From positions 1 through 43,978 of the forward strand of contig JANMYQ010000304.1 in assembly GCA_031382215.1 (NCBI GenBank): DNA of 43,978 nt, written 5' to 3'. Below are positions 24,959 through 33,013 of the stretch, piece after piece. The stretch comes from LGRD01 sp031382215 (GTDB lineage: Bacteria > Pseudomonadota > Gammaproteobacteria > Burkholderiales > Burkholderiaceae_C). The notes beneath the pieces are model-generated. The model was not told the origin of the DNA. It saw nothing but the letters and a program-made list of their open reading frames with translations, and ran no database searches. Every line of letters starts with the position of its first letter. The first letter of the stretch is position 1. A program made the position numbers and the translations under genes.

Positions 24959-25777
24959 ATGGCAACCTCATCGCCGTCGCGCCGGTCGATTCCCATGCCC
25001 GAGTCGACCGCCGCTCGAGTCGCCGCAATCACCGCCTTGCTGGCTGCCCTTGCGGGCCTGGTCAAGGTCGGGCTCGACACCTACAACGCCGTGCTGGCAA
25101 CACCGGTCGGCGAGAGCGAGCGCACTAACGAGTCCAAGTTCAAGGAGCATTTCGGCAAGCTGCCCCTGGTCGAGCAGCCGGTGATGCTGCGCGACAAGAA
25201 CGATACGACCGAGATGCTGGTTCAGGTCTACCACAACGGCGACGTGCTGGTGCGCTACAGCGGCATCGATCGGTGGCTGCCCTACAAATCTGCGGCGCCC
25301 GCCGCGCCGCCGAAGAAGTTCAGCCTGCTCGCGTCTGCCAACGCGCAGCCGGCATCGGTACCGGCGGCTGTCGTGCCCAGGCCTTCCGCGCCAACGTCGC
25401 TCCCGGAGGGCAAGCGGCCGCCAATCACGGTGGACCTGGAGGCGTATCGCCGCGCGGCTGCGGTGCGCGCGGCGCCCGGAGCCTTCGCGGCGGAACCCAC
25501 TTCCAAGTTCGCGCTGTCCGACATCCAGTATTCGAGCGGTGGCTTGTCCAAGTCGACGCGGGTCTATGAAAAAGTCTTCCCGGCCGCGCCGGGCCACAAG
25601 ATCACGAGCTTCGACTTGCAGCCCGCCAGCCTGAACAACGCGCACATCCGCAGCGCGCAGATCGTTGACGGGGGCAAGGCATTGCGGGTCGAGTATTCGC
25701 TGACCAGCGGGCCGCTGTTCGACCAGTACAGGGGCTGGATCCACGCCACGATCTCGGTCGATCAGGGGCGAGATTGA
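24959..25777 (+). CDS. Single-pass membrane protein, function unknown
   Basis: The product is 272 residues from the ATG at 24959, which has AGGAG 6 nt upstream. A basic start is followed by one membrane helix (VAAITALLAALAGLVKVGL). A compact segment comes next (FKEHFGKLPLVEQPVMLRD, YHNGDVLVRYSGIDRWLPY), then an Ala/Pro-rich linker. The C-terminal half is beta-rich (FALSDIQYSSGGLSKSTRV, GHKITSFDLQPASLNN). The topology suggests a membrane anchor with the bulk in the periplasm. Earlier in-frame starts lack a ribosome-binding site. I do not recognise the family. Confidence 0.65.
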   Translation: MATSSPSRRSIPMPESTAARVAAITALLAALAGLVKVGLDTYNAVLATPVGESERTNESKFKEHFGKLPLVEQPVMLRDKNDTTEMLVQVYHNGDVLVRYSGIDRWLPYKSAAPAAPPKKFSLLASANAQPASVPAAVVPRPSAPTSLPEGKRPPITVDLEAYRRAAAVRAAPGAFAAEPTSKFALSDIQYSSGGLSKSTRVYEKVFPAAPGHKITSFDLQPASLNNAHIRSAQIVDGGKALRVEYSLTSGPLFDQYRGWIHATISVDQGRD

Positions 25778-26005
25778 CGGTGCGGCTTGCTGCCAACCAC
25801 TCGCAGCATCGCCCTCAAAGCAAACTGAGCGTGCGCGAGGACGTGCTGCATTTCGACATTGCAACGGCTGCGCACAAGGGCTAAGGTCGCCTGGTCTTCG
25901 GGTTGCTGGCCTTGTTGCGCCATCGGTGTGGCTTGCCGGCCGCGGCCGGAGCCTGTGTAGTCCTGTGGATTGGCGCCCCAAAGTTCTGAACTCGGGAGTT
26001 GATTC
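25778..26005. other. Gene-free stretch of 228 nt
   Basis: No start-supported gene is seen here. Read on the minus strand it gives a coding-like string (for example CNVEMQHVLAHAQFALRAML), but without a start signal, and it runs antisense into the SDR gene. It could be a decayed gene end or a dispersed intergenic element. The SDR promoter must lie in this interval. Confidence 0.4.
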
Positions 26006-26767
26006 ATGAACATCAGGTTTGATGGAAAAACCGCACTCGTCACAGGCGGCAGTTCCGGCATCGGCCGCGCGACGGCGTTGGCGTTTGCGGCGGCTGGCGC
26101 CAGGGTCGTCGTCGCCAGCCGGCGCACCGAAGAATCGGCGCAGACCGTGGCGCAGATCATGGATGCCGGGGGCGACGCCGCATTCGTGAAGACCGACGTG
26201 ACGAAAGCGGCTGACGTCGAAGCCTTGCTCGCGCAGGTGATCCAGAAGTACGGTGCGCTGGACTTTGCCTTCAACAATGCCGGCATCGAAGGTGACGCGT
26301 TCGTGCCGGTCGCCAAGTACTCCGAGGCCACGTGGGACGAGGTGATCGACGTCAACCTCAAGGGTGTGTTCCTGAGCATGAAGTACGAGCTCCCGCACAT
26401 CGTGGCCACCAAAGGAGCGATCGTGAACATGGCGTCGGTGGCCGGCCTGGTGGGCGGCCGGCTCGGGGCGGCTTACTACGCCAGCAAACACGGCGTGGTG
26501 GGCCTCACGAAGGCGGCAGCGCTTGAATACGCCGACAAGGGGGTTCGCATCAATGCCGTTGCGCCGGCCGTGATCCGCACGCCGATGGCCGAGCGCGCGT
26601 TCTTCCACGATCCCGCCCTCGCGGCCCGGGTCACCGGCATGCACCCGCTCGGGCGCGTCGGGCTGCCCGAAGAAGTGGCGAATGCGGTGCTCTGGCTCTG
26701 CTCGAGCGGCGCCTCCTTCACCACCGGGCATACGTTCCCGGTGGACGGCGGGTTCCTGGTTCCGTAG
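26006..26767 (+). CDS. Short-chain dehydrogenase/reductase (classical SDR)
   Basis: This is a 253-residue classical SDR with every key site: TGGSSGIG cofactor loop, NNAG, catalytic Ser in MASVAGLVGG context, Tyr-x3-Lys in AAYYASKHGVVG, and the C-terminal CSSGASFTTGHTFPVDGGF. SRRTEES after strand 2 suggests NADP(H) preference. It oxidises or reduces an unknown alcohol/ketone in the cytoplasm. GGGAG lies 7 nt before the ATG. The Gdx gene follows 69 nt later, but no functional link is evident. Confidence 0.9.
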   Translation: MNIRFDGKTALVTGGSSGIGRATALAFAAAGARVVVASRRTEESAQTVAQIMDAGGDAAFVKTDVTKAADVEALLAQVIQKYGALDFAFNNAGIEGDAFVPVAKYSEATWDEVIDVNLKGVFLSMKYELPHIVATKGAIVNMASVAGLVGGRLGAAYYASKHGVVGLTKAAALEYADKGVRINAVAPAVIRTPMAERAFFHDPALAARVTGMHPLGRVGLPEEVANAVLWLCSSGASFTTGHTFPVDGGFLVP

Positions 26768-26836
26768 GCCCACCGTCGCTGCGGTTTGCATGACCTGCAC
26801 AATGCCCGCTCCGAAACAAACCATTGGCGAGGTCAC

Positions 26837-27157
26837 ATGGCTTGGTTGCTCTTGGTCCTGGCCGGGCTCTTCGAAGTCGGCTGGGCGATTGGCCTGAAGT
26901 ACACCGATGGCTTCACGCGGCCGTTGCCGACCCTTGCCACGGTGGCGGCAATGATCATCAGCGTGGGCATGCTGGGCGTGGCGATGAAGAGCTTGCCGGT
27001 CGGCACGGCGTACGCGGTGTGGGTGGGCGTCGGCGCGGTGGGCACGGCCATTCTGGGCATCGTGCTGATGGGCGAGTCGGCCGCGCCGGGGCGCCTGATC
27101 AGCCTGGGGCTGATCGTCGCGGGCATCGTCGGGCTCAAGCTGGCGTCGCCGTCGTAG
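26837..27157 (+). CDS. gdx: Guanidinium exporter Gdx (SugE, SMR family)
   Basis: This 106-residue small multidrug resistance protein has four transmembrane helices. Glu13 in LAGLFEVGWAIGLKY is the proton/substrate-binding carboxylate. FEVGWAIGLKYTDGF, AMKSLPVGTAYAVWVGVGAVG and IVLMGESAAPGRL are diagnostic of the Gdx/SugE subtype rather than EmrE. It works as an antiparallel dimer, exchanging guanidinium for protons. GAGGT sits about 4 nt before the ATG. I looked for guanidine riboswitch hairpins in the 69-nt leader and saw none. Confidence 0.92.
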   Translation: MAWLLLVLAGLFEVGWAIGLKYTDGFTRPLPTLATVAAMIISVGMLGVAMKSLPVGTAYAVWVGVGAVGTAILGIVLMGESAAPGRLISLGLIVAGIVGLKLASPS

Positions 27158-27244
27158 CGGCATCCGGTTGCACCGCTTGTCGATTCCGCCCGCACCCGAT
27201 CGTCGTACAGTCAGAGGGCCGTCCTCTGCTCTTCCACACCGATC

Positions 27245-27691
27245 ATGCCCACCAGCACCGTCACCCTCCATCGCGTTGTCCGTGCCAAGCCCGAGCGGGT
27301 CTACCGCGCGTTCCTGGACCCTGGCGCGCTGGCCAAGTGGCTGCCGCCGTACGGCTTCACCTGCACCGTGCACCAGATGGACGCCAAGGTCGGCGGCACC
27401 TTCAAGATGTCGTTCACCAACTTCGGCACGGGCAACGGCCATTCGTTCGGTGGCGAGTACAAGGAGCTGGTGCCCAACGAGCGCATCCGCTACACCGACA
27501 AGTTCGACGACCCGAACCTGCCGGGCGAAATGGTGACCACCGTGAGCTTGCGCGCTGTTTCTTGCGGCACCGACCTCAGCGTGGTGCAGCAAGGCATTCC
27601 GGAAATGATTCCGGTCGAGATGTGCTACCTGGGCTGGCAGGAGACGCTCGAACAGTTGATGAAGCTGGTCGAGCCGGTGATTCCGGACTGA
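27245..27691 (+). CDS. SRPBCC/AHSA1-domain protein
   Basis: The product is 148 residues with the helix-grip START-like fold. STVTLHRVVRAKPERVYRAF, DPGALAKWLPPYGFTC, FGGEYKELVPNERIRYTD and CYLGWQETLEQLMKLVEP are typical of the activator-of-Hsp90-like (AHSA1) family. These bind hydrophobic ligands; most bacterial members are uncharacterised. It starts an apparent run of four small plus-strand genes (7, 59 and 14 nt gaps) ending at 28590. No regulator is adjacent. Confidence 0.87.
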   Translation: MPTSTVTLHRVVRAKPERVYRAFLDPGALAKWLPPYGFTCTVHQMDAKVGGTFKMSFTNFGTGNGHSFGGEYKELVPNERIRYTDKFDDPNLPGEMVTTVSLRAVSCGTDLSVVQQGIPEMIPVEMCYLGWQETLEQLMKLVEPVIPD

Positions 27692-27698
27692 ATCCGCC

Positions 27699-27974
27699 AT
27701 GCCCGGCCCGTTGCCCTATGACGTGCGTGCGGCACTCGCTGCCGGCCGCACGCTCGACGCCATCAAGCTGCTGCGCCAGACCAAGGGCGTGGGTCTGAAG
27801 GAAGCCAAGGCGCTGGCCGATGAAGCCCGGCGCGCGCTGGCGCCGCAACGCGGGCAGGCAGAAGCCGAAGGCCTCTCGCCCGGCGAGGTGCCTCGGCGCG
27901 GCGGCAAGCTGCTCGCTGCCGTGGTGGTGCTGGCCTTGTTCGGGCTGGCGGCCTGGTGGGCCGGCGCGGTCTAG
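27699..27974 (+). CDS. Membrane-anchored protein with L7/L12 C-terminal-like segment
   Basis: The product is 91 residues. The N-terminal half (RTLDAIKLLRQTKGVGLKEA) resembles the ribosomal L7/L12 C-terminal domain. The C-terminus is one hydrophobic helix (LLAAVVVLALFGLAAWW) after a basic linker. Such tail-anchored small proteins recur in proteobacteria without known function. It begins 7 nt after the SRPBCC stop, so co-transcription is likely. It is not a ribosomal protein: too short and membrane-anchored. Confidence 0.65.
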   Translation: MPGPLPYDVRAALAAGRTLDAIKLLRQTKGVGLKEAKALADEARRALAPQRGQAEAEGLSPGEVPRRGGKLLAAVVVLALFGLAAWWAGAV

Positions 27975-28033
27975 CGTTTTCCAGGGCACTCCTGGCGTCG
28001 GTTAACCTGCACGCCCACAAACGGAGAAACTCC

Positions 28034-28192
28034 ATGGCCATTCAGGCACAGCGAAACAGGGCGAGACTGCATGTACTCAGAGACAACGTGCACCGCGCGC
28101 GGCGCGACGTGAAGCGCAGGCTGCCGGGAGCCGCCGAGCGCTTGAAGGCCCATCTGGCCAACCGCCTGGCTTACGCAGAGACGGGTAAATAA
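28034..28192 (+). CDS. Very basic small protein, 52 residues
   Basis: The 52-residue product (MAIQAQRNRARLHVLRDNVH and onward) is mostly Arg, Lys, His and Ala, and is predicted as one long amphipathic helix. GGAG lies 7 nt before the ATG at 28034. No family recognised. It could bind nucleic acid or membrane, which is guesswork from charge alone. It lies between the L7/L12-like gene and a three-helix membrane protein. Confidence 0.55.
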   Translation: MAIQAQRNRARLHVLRDNVHRARRDVKRRLPGAAERLKAHLANRLAYAETGK

Positions 28193-28206
28193 CAAGGTAC
28201 AGCAGG

Positions 28207-28590
28207 GTGCCCGCGCCGAGCGACGTTTCCGCCGAGCCGGGCCGCCACCGGCCGGCCGCGCTGCTGGCCATCAAGATCGTCCACACGCTCGCGTGGGCCT
28301 TCTTCGCCGGCTGCATCGTGGCCATTCCGGTGGTGTCGTGGTTCGGTCATCACACGGCGGTGGCGTGGCTCATCGGCATCGTGTTCGTCGAGGTCGCGAT
28401 CCTGCTGATCAACGGCTGGCGTTGCCCGCTGACGATCCTGGCCGAGCGCTTCACGCACGAGCGGCACGACAACTTCGACATCTACCTGCCGCCCTGGCTG
28501 GCGCGCCACAACAAGCGCATCTTCGGCGCGCTGTTCTGCCTGGGGCTGGTGTTCGCGTATGCGCAGTGGGCGGGGGCGACGGCTCAGTGA
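28207..28590 (+). CDS. Three-helix inner-membrane protein (CPLT motif)
   Basis: The product is 127 residues, with a GTG start and AAGGT 8 nt upstream. Membrane segments are visible in IKIVHTLAWAFFAGCIVAIP, AWLIGIVFVEVAILLI and IFGALFCLGLVFAYAQW. The loop NGWRCPLTILAERF, then NFDIYLPPWLARHNKRIFG, is a conserved-looking motif reminiscent of DUF2784-type proteins, though the fit is weak. Function unknown. Its 3' end overlaps the convergent 80-residue gene by 7 nt. Confidence 0.7.
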   Translation: MPAPSDVSAEPGRHRPAALLAIKIVHTLAWAFFAGCIVAIPVVSWFGHHTAVAWLIGIVFVEVAILLINGWRCPLTILAERFTHERHDNFDIYLPPWLARHNKRIFGALFCLGLVFAYAQWAGATAQ

Positions 28591-28826
28591 TGCCGGCCGA
28601 TCTCGTGCAGGGCCGTGGCTGCAAGCTGCTCTTGAGCCTGCGCGCAGTCGGACACACCGGCGCGAATCTGGGCGGCGTCGTCTGACTCGGGGCCGGGTTG
28701 CGGATGGGCCAGCAACCTCAGGCGGGCGTTGACGGCGGCAAACAGCAGACCCAGATCTTCGACGGCCACGTCCGTCGATTCTTCCCGACGAAGGGGCGGC
28801 TGGCAGTCAAGGTCGATCTTGCACAT
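28584..28826 (-). CDS. Small hypothetical protein, 80 residues, divergent from the DyP-P450 gene
   Basis: The product is 80 residues and begins MCKIDLDCQPPLRREESTDV, with paired Cys at positions 2 and 8. A helix follows (AVEDLGLLFAAVNARLRLLA), then an acidic/Gln-rich tail ending in His residues. GAGGA lies 7 nt before the ATG at 28826. No family recognised. It shares a 359-nt divergent intergenic region with the DyP-P450 fusion; an FNR/DNR-type dyad lies in that region about 120 nt upstream of this start. A regulatory link is possible but unproven. Confidence 0.6.
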   Translation of the reverse strand: MCKIDLDCQPPLRREESTDVAVEDLGLLFAAVNARLRLLAHPQPGPESDDAAQIRAGVSDCAQAQEQLAATALHEIGRHH

Positions 28827-28944
28827 GGCACGGTCCTCGCACGGGAAAGGTGGGTTCGCGTCACCGCACTTGCGGCCTTCGACATGCCCTTGCAAGCACT
28901 GTGCGCCCTCGCAGGAAGGTGGCAGCCGGGGATCTGCACGAACC

Positions 28945-28958
28945 TTGACATGGGTCAA
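28945..28958. promoter_or_regulatory. FNR/DNR-type dyad TTGACATGGGTCAA
   Basis: A perfect inverted repeat TTGAC-N4-GTCAA fits the degenerate Crp/FNR-superfamily pattern TTGAY-N4-RTCAA used by Anr, FNR and DNR-like regulators. It lies in the divergent gap, about 230 nt upstream of the DyP-P450 start and 120 nt upstream of the small minus-strand gene. The rest of the 359-nt gap (28827-29185) shows no gene. Confidence 0.5.
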
Positions 28959-29185
28959 CAAAGCTCATGGCGGCGTTCGCCCCCGTCGGTACGCTACCGA
29001 ACGAAGTGGAGCCGGGCGAAAGTTGCTCGCCGGTTCCGACCATGCCCTACCGCAACCAGTCACCCGCGCTGGCCGGGCGCGGGGTCGGCATCATCAATGT
29101 TGGGGAGGCCGCCCCCGCCGCCCCCCGCAGCCCTGTGTCACCGCTGCCTACACTGCGCCTCCACAAGATCAAGGAGGCGCGGGCC

Positions 29186-32100
29186 ATGCGCAGGGAACTT
29201 ATCGTCAAGACGAAGACGCTGGTGGGGGTGTCTGACCTGACGATCGCGGCGCCGATCCGGCCCGGGCTGGTGCCGTCGCTCGACTCGGTGACGTACAAGA
29301 GCCGCGTCAAAGCGGTGCTGAAGGTGCTCAACACCTCGCGTTCGTCGGCGCACGAGTACTCGCTGCTGCGCACGTTCTCCGACTCGGTCGAGCGGGTCGG
29401 GCAGATCCACTCGGTGCGCATTGCCGTGATCGACGACAAGGTGATGCTGGCCGCCACCTTCGACGGCAACTTCGAGTCCTACATCCGCGTGCTGTACCGC
29501 AAGGTGGCCAAGCTGCTCGACCTGATCTTCTGCAATACCGTCGGCCACGTCGGCTCGCACGACCACCGCTTCGAGCAGTGGCGAGACTGGGTCGGCTCGG
29601 TGCTGGTGGAGACCGACATGTTCTACAGCACGCCGGGTCTGAGCTATGACGACGTGCAGTACCTGCGGATGAGCGAACGGCTGTACCGCGAGCAGGGCGG
29701 GGCGGCCGATCTGGAGGCCACGCGGCGCTCGCTGCATTCGGCCGAGGATCGCGCGGCCGCCGCCGTGGCGAGCAAGCCTGTGCTTCCGGTCGGCGCACCG
29801 GGCGGCGCGATGCCGCAACACCCCGTCGGCCACCTTGAGAACGTGAAGCAGGGCATGCAGGCGCTGGCGGTGCTGTACCGGTTGGCCGACTGGTACCTGC
29901 CGGGCACCGATGACGGTTACACCTTGCAGCGCGCCGCGCAGGACCTGCTGCTGGAGCTTCGCGCGCTCGACACCACCACCCTGCTGGTGCCCACCGACCC
30001 GGGGCTGGCGCCGGTGCGCTTGCGCTTTGCCAGGCAGCTGGCCTGGTTCGAGGGCAGCGCGCCGCAACTGGCCTTGCCCGACCCGAACGCGCCGGTGCCG
30101 CCCCCGGCCTTCGACGCGGCCGATGTGCAGGGCGGCATTCTGAGCGGCTACCCCGAAGGCATCACCCACGGTGCGCTGGTGCTGTTGCGCTTAGAAAGCG
30201 CCGCGGGTGCAGCGGCCTTGCTGGCGTGGTTGCTGCGCAAGCCGCAGCACCTGTGGTTGCAGAGTGAAGGCGCGGCGGCCAGAGCCACCCGGCCGTTGAT
30301 CACCGTGGCGTTCAGCGCCGAGGGCCTGCGTGCTGCCGGCTTGTCAGACGCCGAGATCGAGCGCTTTCCGCCCGAGTTCATCGAAGGCATGGAGGCGCGT
30401 TGCAGCGTGCTCGGCGACCTGCACCTGAACCACCCGCGCCGCTGGCGCCTGCCGCGGCGCAACCGCGGGCCGGCGGCCGAGCACGGCATCAACGTCGAGA
30501 TGGCGGCGGTGCATGCGGTGCTGCAGTTGCGCGTCGGCGACCCGCGGGCAACCGAGTTCGACGACGTCGGCGCCGCTGGGCACCCGTTGCGCAAGACTGT
30601 CGAGGCCATCGAAGGCATCGGCCCTGGCGTGCAGGTGCTGAGTGTGCAGACGATGCGGCGTGCGTCCCAGGTCGGCCAGCCACCGGCCGAACACTTCGGT
30701 TTTGCCGACCCGGTGAGCAACCCGCAGTTCCTGCCGCCGTTCGGTGCGGCGCAGTATTACCGCAACCAGGTGCCGCTCGGCGAAGCCTTGCTGGGCCACG
30801 CCAACCAGGCCGACGCGGCGCCGCCGGTCATCGACCCGCTGCTGCGCAACGGCAGCTTTCTGGTCGTTCGCAAGATTCGCCAGGATGTGGCGCGGTTCGA
30901 GCAGGTCACGGCGGCTGCAGCGAAGCCCGGCCTGACCGCCGAGCAGGTCAAGGCCAAGCTGATGGGCCGGCGGCTCGATGGAACGCCGCTGATCGCCCAG
31001 GTCGGCCCGGGCGCCGGGCAGAACGATTTCAACTTCACCTCCGACCCCGACGGCGTGATGTGCCCGCTGCAGGCCCACGTGCGCAGAGTCAACCCGCGTG
31101 GCGGCCGCAGCGGCCAGGCAGCGCCGGGGGACAGGCCCCCGCTGATCGTGCGCCGCGGCATGTCGTACGGCCCGCCTTACGACCGCTCGAATGCCACCGC
31201 GGCCGACAACGCCAAAGAGCGCGGACTGTTCTTCATGGCCTACAACGCCAGCATCGCCGAGCAGTTCGAGGCCGTCCAGCGCTGGCTCAGCGGCGGCAAC
31301 AGCAGCGGCATCTCGTCGAGCCAGAGCGACCCGATCGTCGGCGTGCCGCGGCCGGGCGATGCGCGTGTGATGCGCTTCAATCACGACGGCGCGGTCTGCC
31401 GCATCGCGCTGGACGACCCGCGCACCGGCGCCGGCGCACCCGGCGCCGCGCCGGCGATCACCCGGCTCGAATGGGGCCTGTACCTGTTCACGCCCTCAGT
31501 CACTGCGCTGAAGGCTTTGCAGCAGCGCGCCCTGGCCGTGCCCAGGGCGGCGCATCGGCCGGTGCCGTGGAACGCCGCCGAGGGCCAGGCGCTGCTCGCC
31601 GAACTGACGGCGCGCGCTGCACGGCTGGCACCGGCCGACGCGGCGCTGCTGTGGAAGGCCGCGCTCGAAGACCCGGAAGAGCGCCGCCTGCACCGCAGCG
31701 GATCGGTCTGGGCAGCGATCCGCGAATGCCATGGCGGTGTGCTGCACACGAACACGCCCTACGGCGTGCTGGTGGCCGACCCGGACCGGGTGATGCAGGT
31801 GTTTGCCGACGACGACCGCAACGCGTCGATGGCCGGCCACCTCGCCCGCATGCGCGAGGGCTTCGGCGAGATCTACCTCGGGCTCGACCGCGAACCATCG
31901 ACGCACGGCTGCGAATACGTGCGCCTGTCGGCGGCAACGAACGCGGCGATCCAGAACCTCGACGCCAAGACCGCCTACATCGCTGCGCGCCGGCGGACCA
32001 CCGTGATGCTGAGGCGAATGGTCCGGGCCACGATCGCCCAAAGCCGCGCCTACGGGCTGCCGGGCTGGGAGCTGAACCTGGACGTGAAAGAGGTGATCGA

Positions 32101-32956
32101 CGCGGTGCTTGCCGGCCTGTGCACCAAGTGGTTCGGCGTGCCCGGCCGCAAGGTCGGCAGCGCGCCGTTCGCACCCGGCGGCTACCGCTGGGACTGGACC
32201 GAAGGGCAGCCGCCGCTGATCCCCGGCCACCTCACCTGGCCGTCGCGCCAGATCTTCCAGCCGCTGCCGGGCGACGCCGTCAACACCTACGGCAACCGCT
32301 ACGGGCAGGCGCTGCGCGTGGCGGCGCTGGTCTTCGTCAGGCAGCATCGCGACGCAACGCCGCCCACGCTGCCGGCCGCTCCTGTGAGCCAGGCCATCTT
32401 CGCAGCCTTCCCCGACCGCAGTGACGACGACCTGGCAGCGCGCACCTTGGTCGGCGCGCTGATGGGCTTCTTGCCGACCGCCGACGGCAACCTGCGTGGC
32501 ACCTTGAACGAATGGTTGCGCGACGGCACGTTCTGGCGCCTGCGCCAGGCGCTGGGCACGGCCACGCCGCTGAGCCATGCCGACGCGTTGCGCGCGATCG
32601 GCCCGGCGCTGAAGGAAACCATGCAGCTGCGGCCCACGCCCGAACTCGTCTGGCGCACCGCCGCCAAGGGCCACACGCTCGGCGGGGTGGCGGTGCAAGC
32701 CGGTGAGCGCATCGTGCTGGCCATCGTCTCGGCCACACAGCGCCGGCTCGAACAACGCAGCCCTGATATCAGCGCGGTGTTCGGCGGCGTGCGCAAGAAC
32801 GCCGCCGACCCATGGGCACCCGGCCGGCCCACCCATGCCTGCCCCGCGATGGATGCCGCCATGGGCGTGCTGCTGGGTGTGCTGGCCGGCCTGCTGCAGG
32901 CTCAAGGCAACGTGAGGCCGAGCCCGGCGCCGCTGTCCTTGACCTTCGAGGCTTGA
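29186..32956 (+). CDS. Tri-domain haemoprotein: N-domain + DyP peroxidase + cytochrome P450 fusion
   Basis: The single polypeptide is 1256 residues. AAGGAGG lies 8 nt before the ATG at 29186, so the longer upstream frame is rejected. Residues about 8-170 form an alpha/beta domain (DLTIAAPIRPGLVPSLD, RIAVIDDKVMLAATFDGNF) of a kind seen with peroxidases. About 300-800 is a dye-decolourising peroxidase with GFADPVSNP (distal Asp kept, usual Gly replaced by Pro), the proximal His in AHVRRVNPR (about 631), and RRGMSYG. About 860-1256 is a P450 with the Cys ligand in THACPAM (Cys1219). In the K helix the Glu-x-x-Arg is Glu1144-Thr-Met-Gln, and the I-helix region GALMGFLPTADG lacks the usual acid/Thr pair. 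No redox partner is adjacent. Function unknown. Confidence 0.85.
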   Translation: MRRELIVKTKTLVGVSDLTIAAPIRPGLVPSLDSVTYKSRVKAVLKVLNTSRSSAHEYSLLRTFSDSVERVGQIHSVRIAVIDDKVMLAATFDGNFESYIRVLYRKVAKLLDLIFCNTVGHVGSHDHRFEQWRDWVGSVLVETDMFYSTPGLSYDDVQYLRMSERLYREQGGAADLEATRRSLHSAEDRAAAAVASKPVLPVGAPGGAMPQHPVGHLENVKQGMQALAVLYRLADWYLPGTDDGYTLQRAAQDLLLELRALDTTTLLVPTDPGLAPVRLRFARQLAWFEGSAPQLALPDPNAPVPPPAFDAADVQGGILSGYPEGITHGALVLLRLESAAGAAALLAWLLRKPQHLWLQSEGAAARATRPLITVAFSAEGLRAAGLSDAEIERFPPEFIEGMEARCSVLGDLHLNHPRRWRLPRRNRGPAAEHGINVEMAAVHAVLQLRVGDPRATEFDDVGAAGHPLRKTVEAIEGIGPGVQVLSVQTMRRASQVGQPPAEHFGFADPVSNPQFLPPFGAAQYYRNQVPLGEALLGHANQADAAPPVIDPLLRNGSFLVVRKIRQDVARFEQVTAAAAKPGLTAEQVKAKLMGRRLDGTPLIAQVGPGAGQNDFNFTSDPDGVMCPLQAHVRRVNPRGGRSGQAAPGDRPPLIVRRGMSYGPPYDRSNATAADNAKERGLFFMAYNASIAEQFEAVQRWLSGGNSSGISSSQSDPIVGVPRPGDARVMRFNHDGAVCRIALDDPRTGAGAPGAAPAITRLEWGLYLFTPSVTALKALQQRALAVPRAAHRPVPWNAAEGQALLAELTARAARLAPADAALLWKAALEDPEERRLHRSGSVWAAIRECHGGVLHTNTPYGVLVADPDRVMQVFADDDRNASMAGHLARMREGFGEIYLGLDREPSTHGCEYVRLSAATNAAIQNLDAKTAYIAARRRTTVMLRRMVRATIAQSRAYGLPGWELNLDVKEVIDAVLAGLCTKWFGVPGRKVGSAPFAPGGYRWDWTEGQPPLIPGHLTWPSRQIFQPLPGDAVNTYGNRYGQALRVAALVFVRQHRDATPPTLPAAPVSQAIFAAFPDRSDDDLAARTLVGALMGFLPTADGNLRGTLNEWLRDGTFWRLRQALGTATPLSHADALRAIGPALKETMQLRPTPELVWRTAAKGHTLGGVAVQAGERIVLAIVSATQRRLEQRSPDISAVFGGVRKNAADPWAPGRPTHACPAMDAAMGVLLGVLAGLLQAQGNVRPSPAPLSLTFEA

Positions 32957-33013
32957 TCGTCTGCCAGATATCCGGGGCCAGATCTTCGAGGCCAGACCTT
33001 TGAAGCTTGGCCG

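Noticed and set aside
26768..26836. Possible guanidine riboswitch in front of the Gdx exporter
   Set aside because: The leader is only 69 nt, and I could not find the paired hairpins with ACGR loops of mini-ykkC or the longer ykkC core.
24968..27700. A 910-codon open frame antisense to the hypothetical gene, SDR, Gdx and SRPBCC genes
   Set aside because: Low-complexity Arg/His/Ala/Gln sequence with no start signal, opposite genes with clear family motifs.
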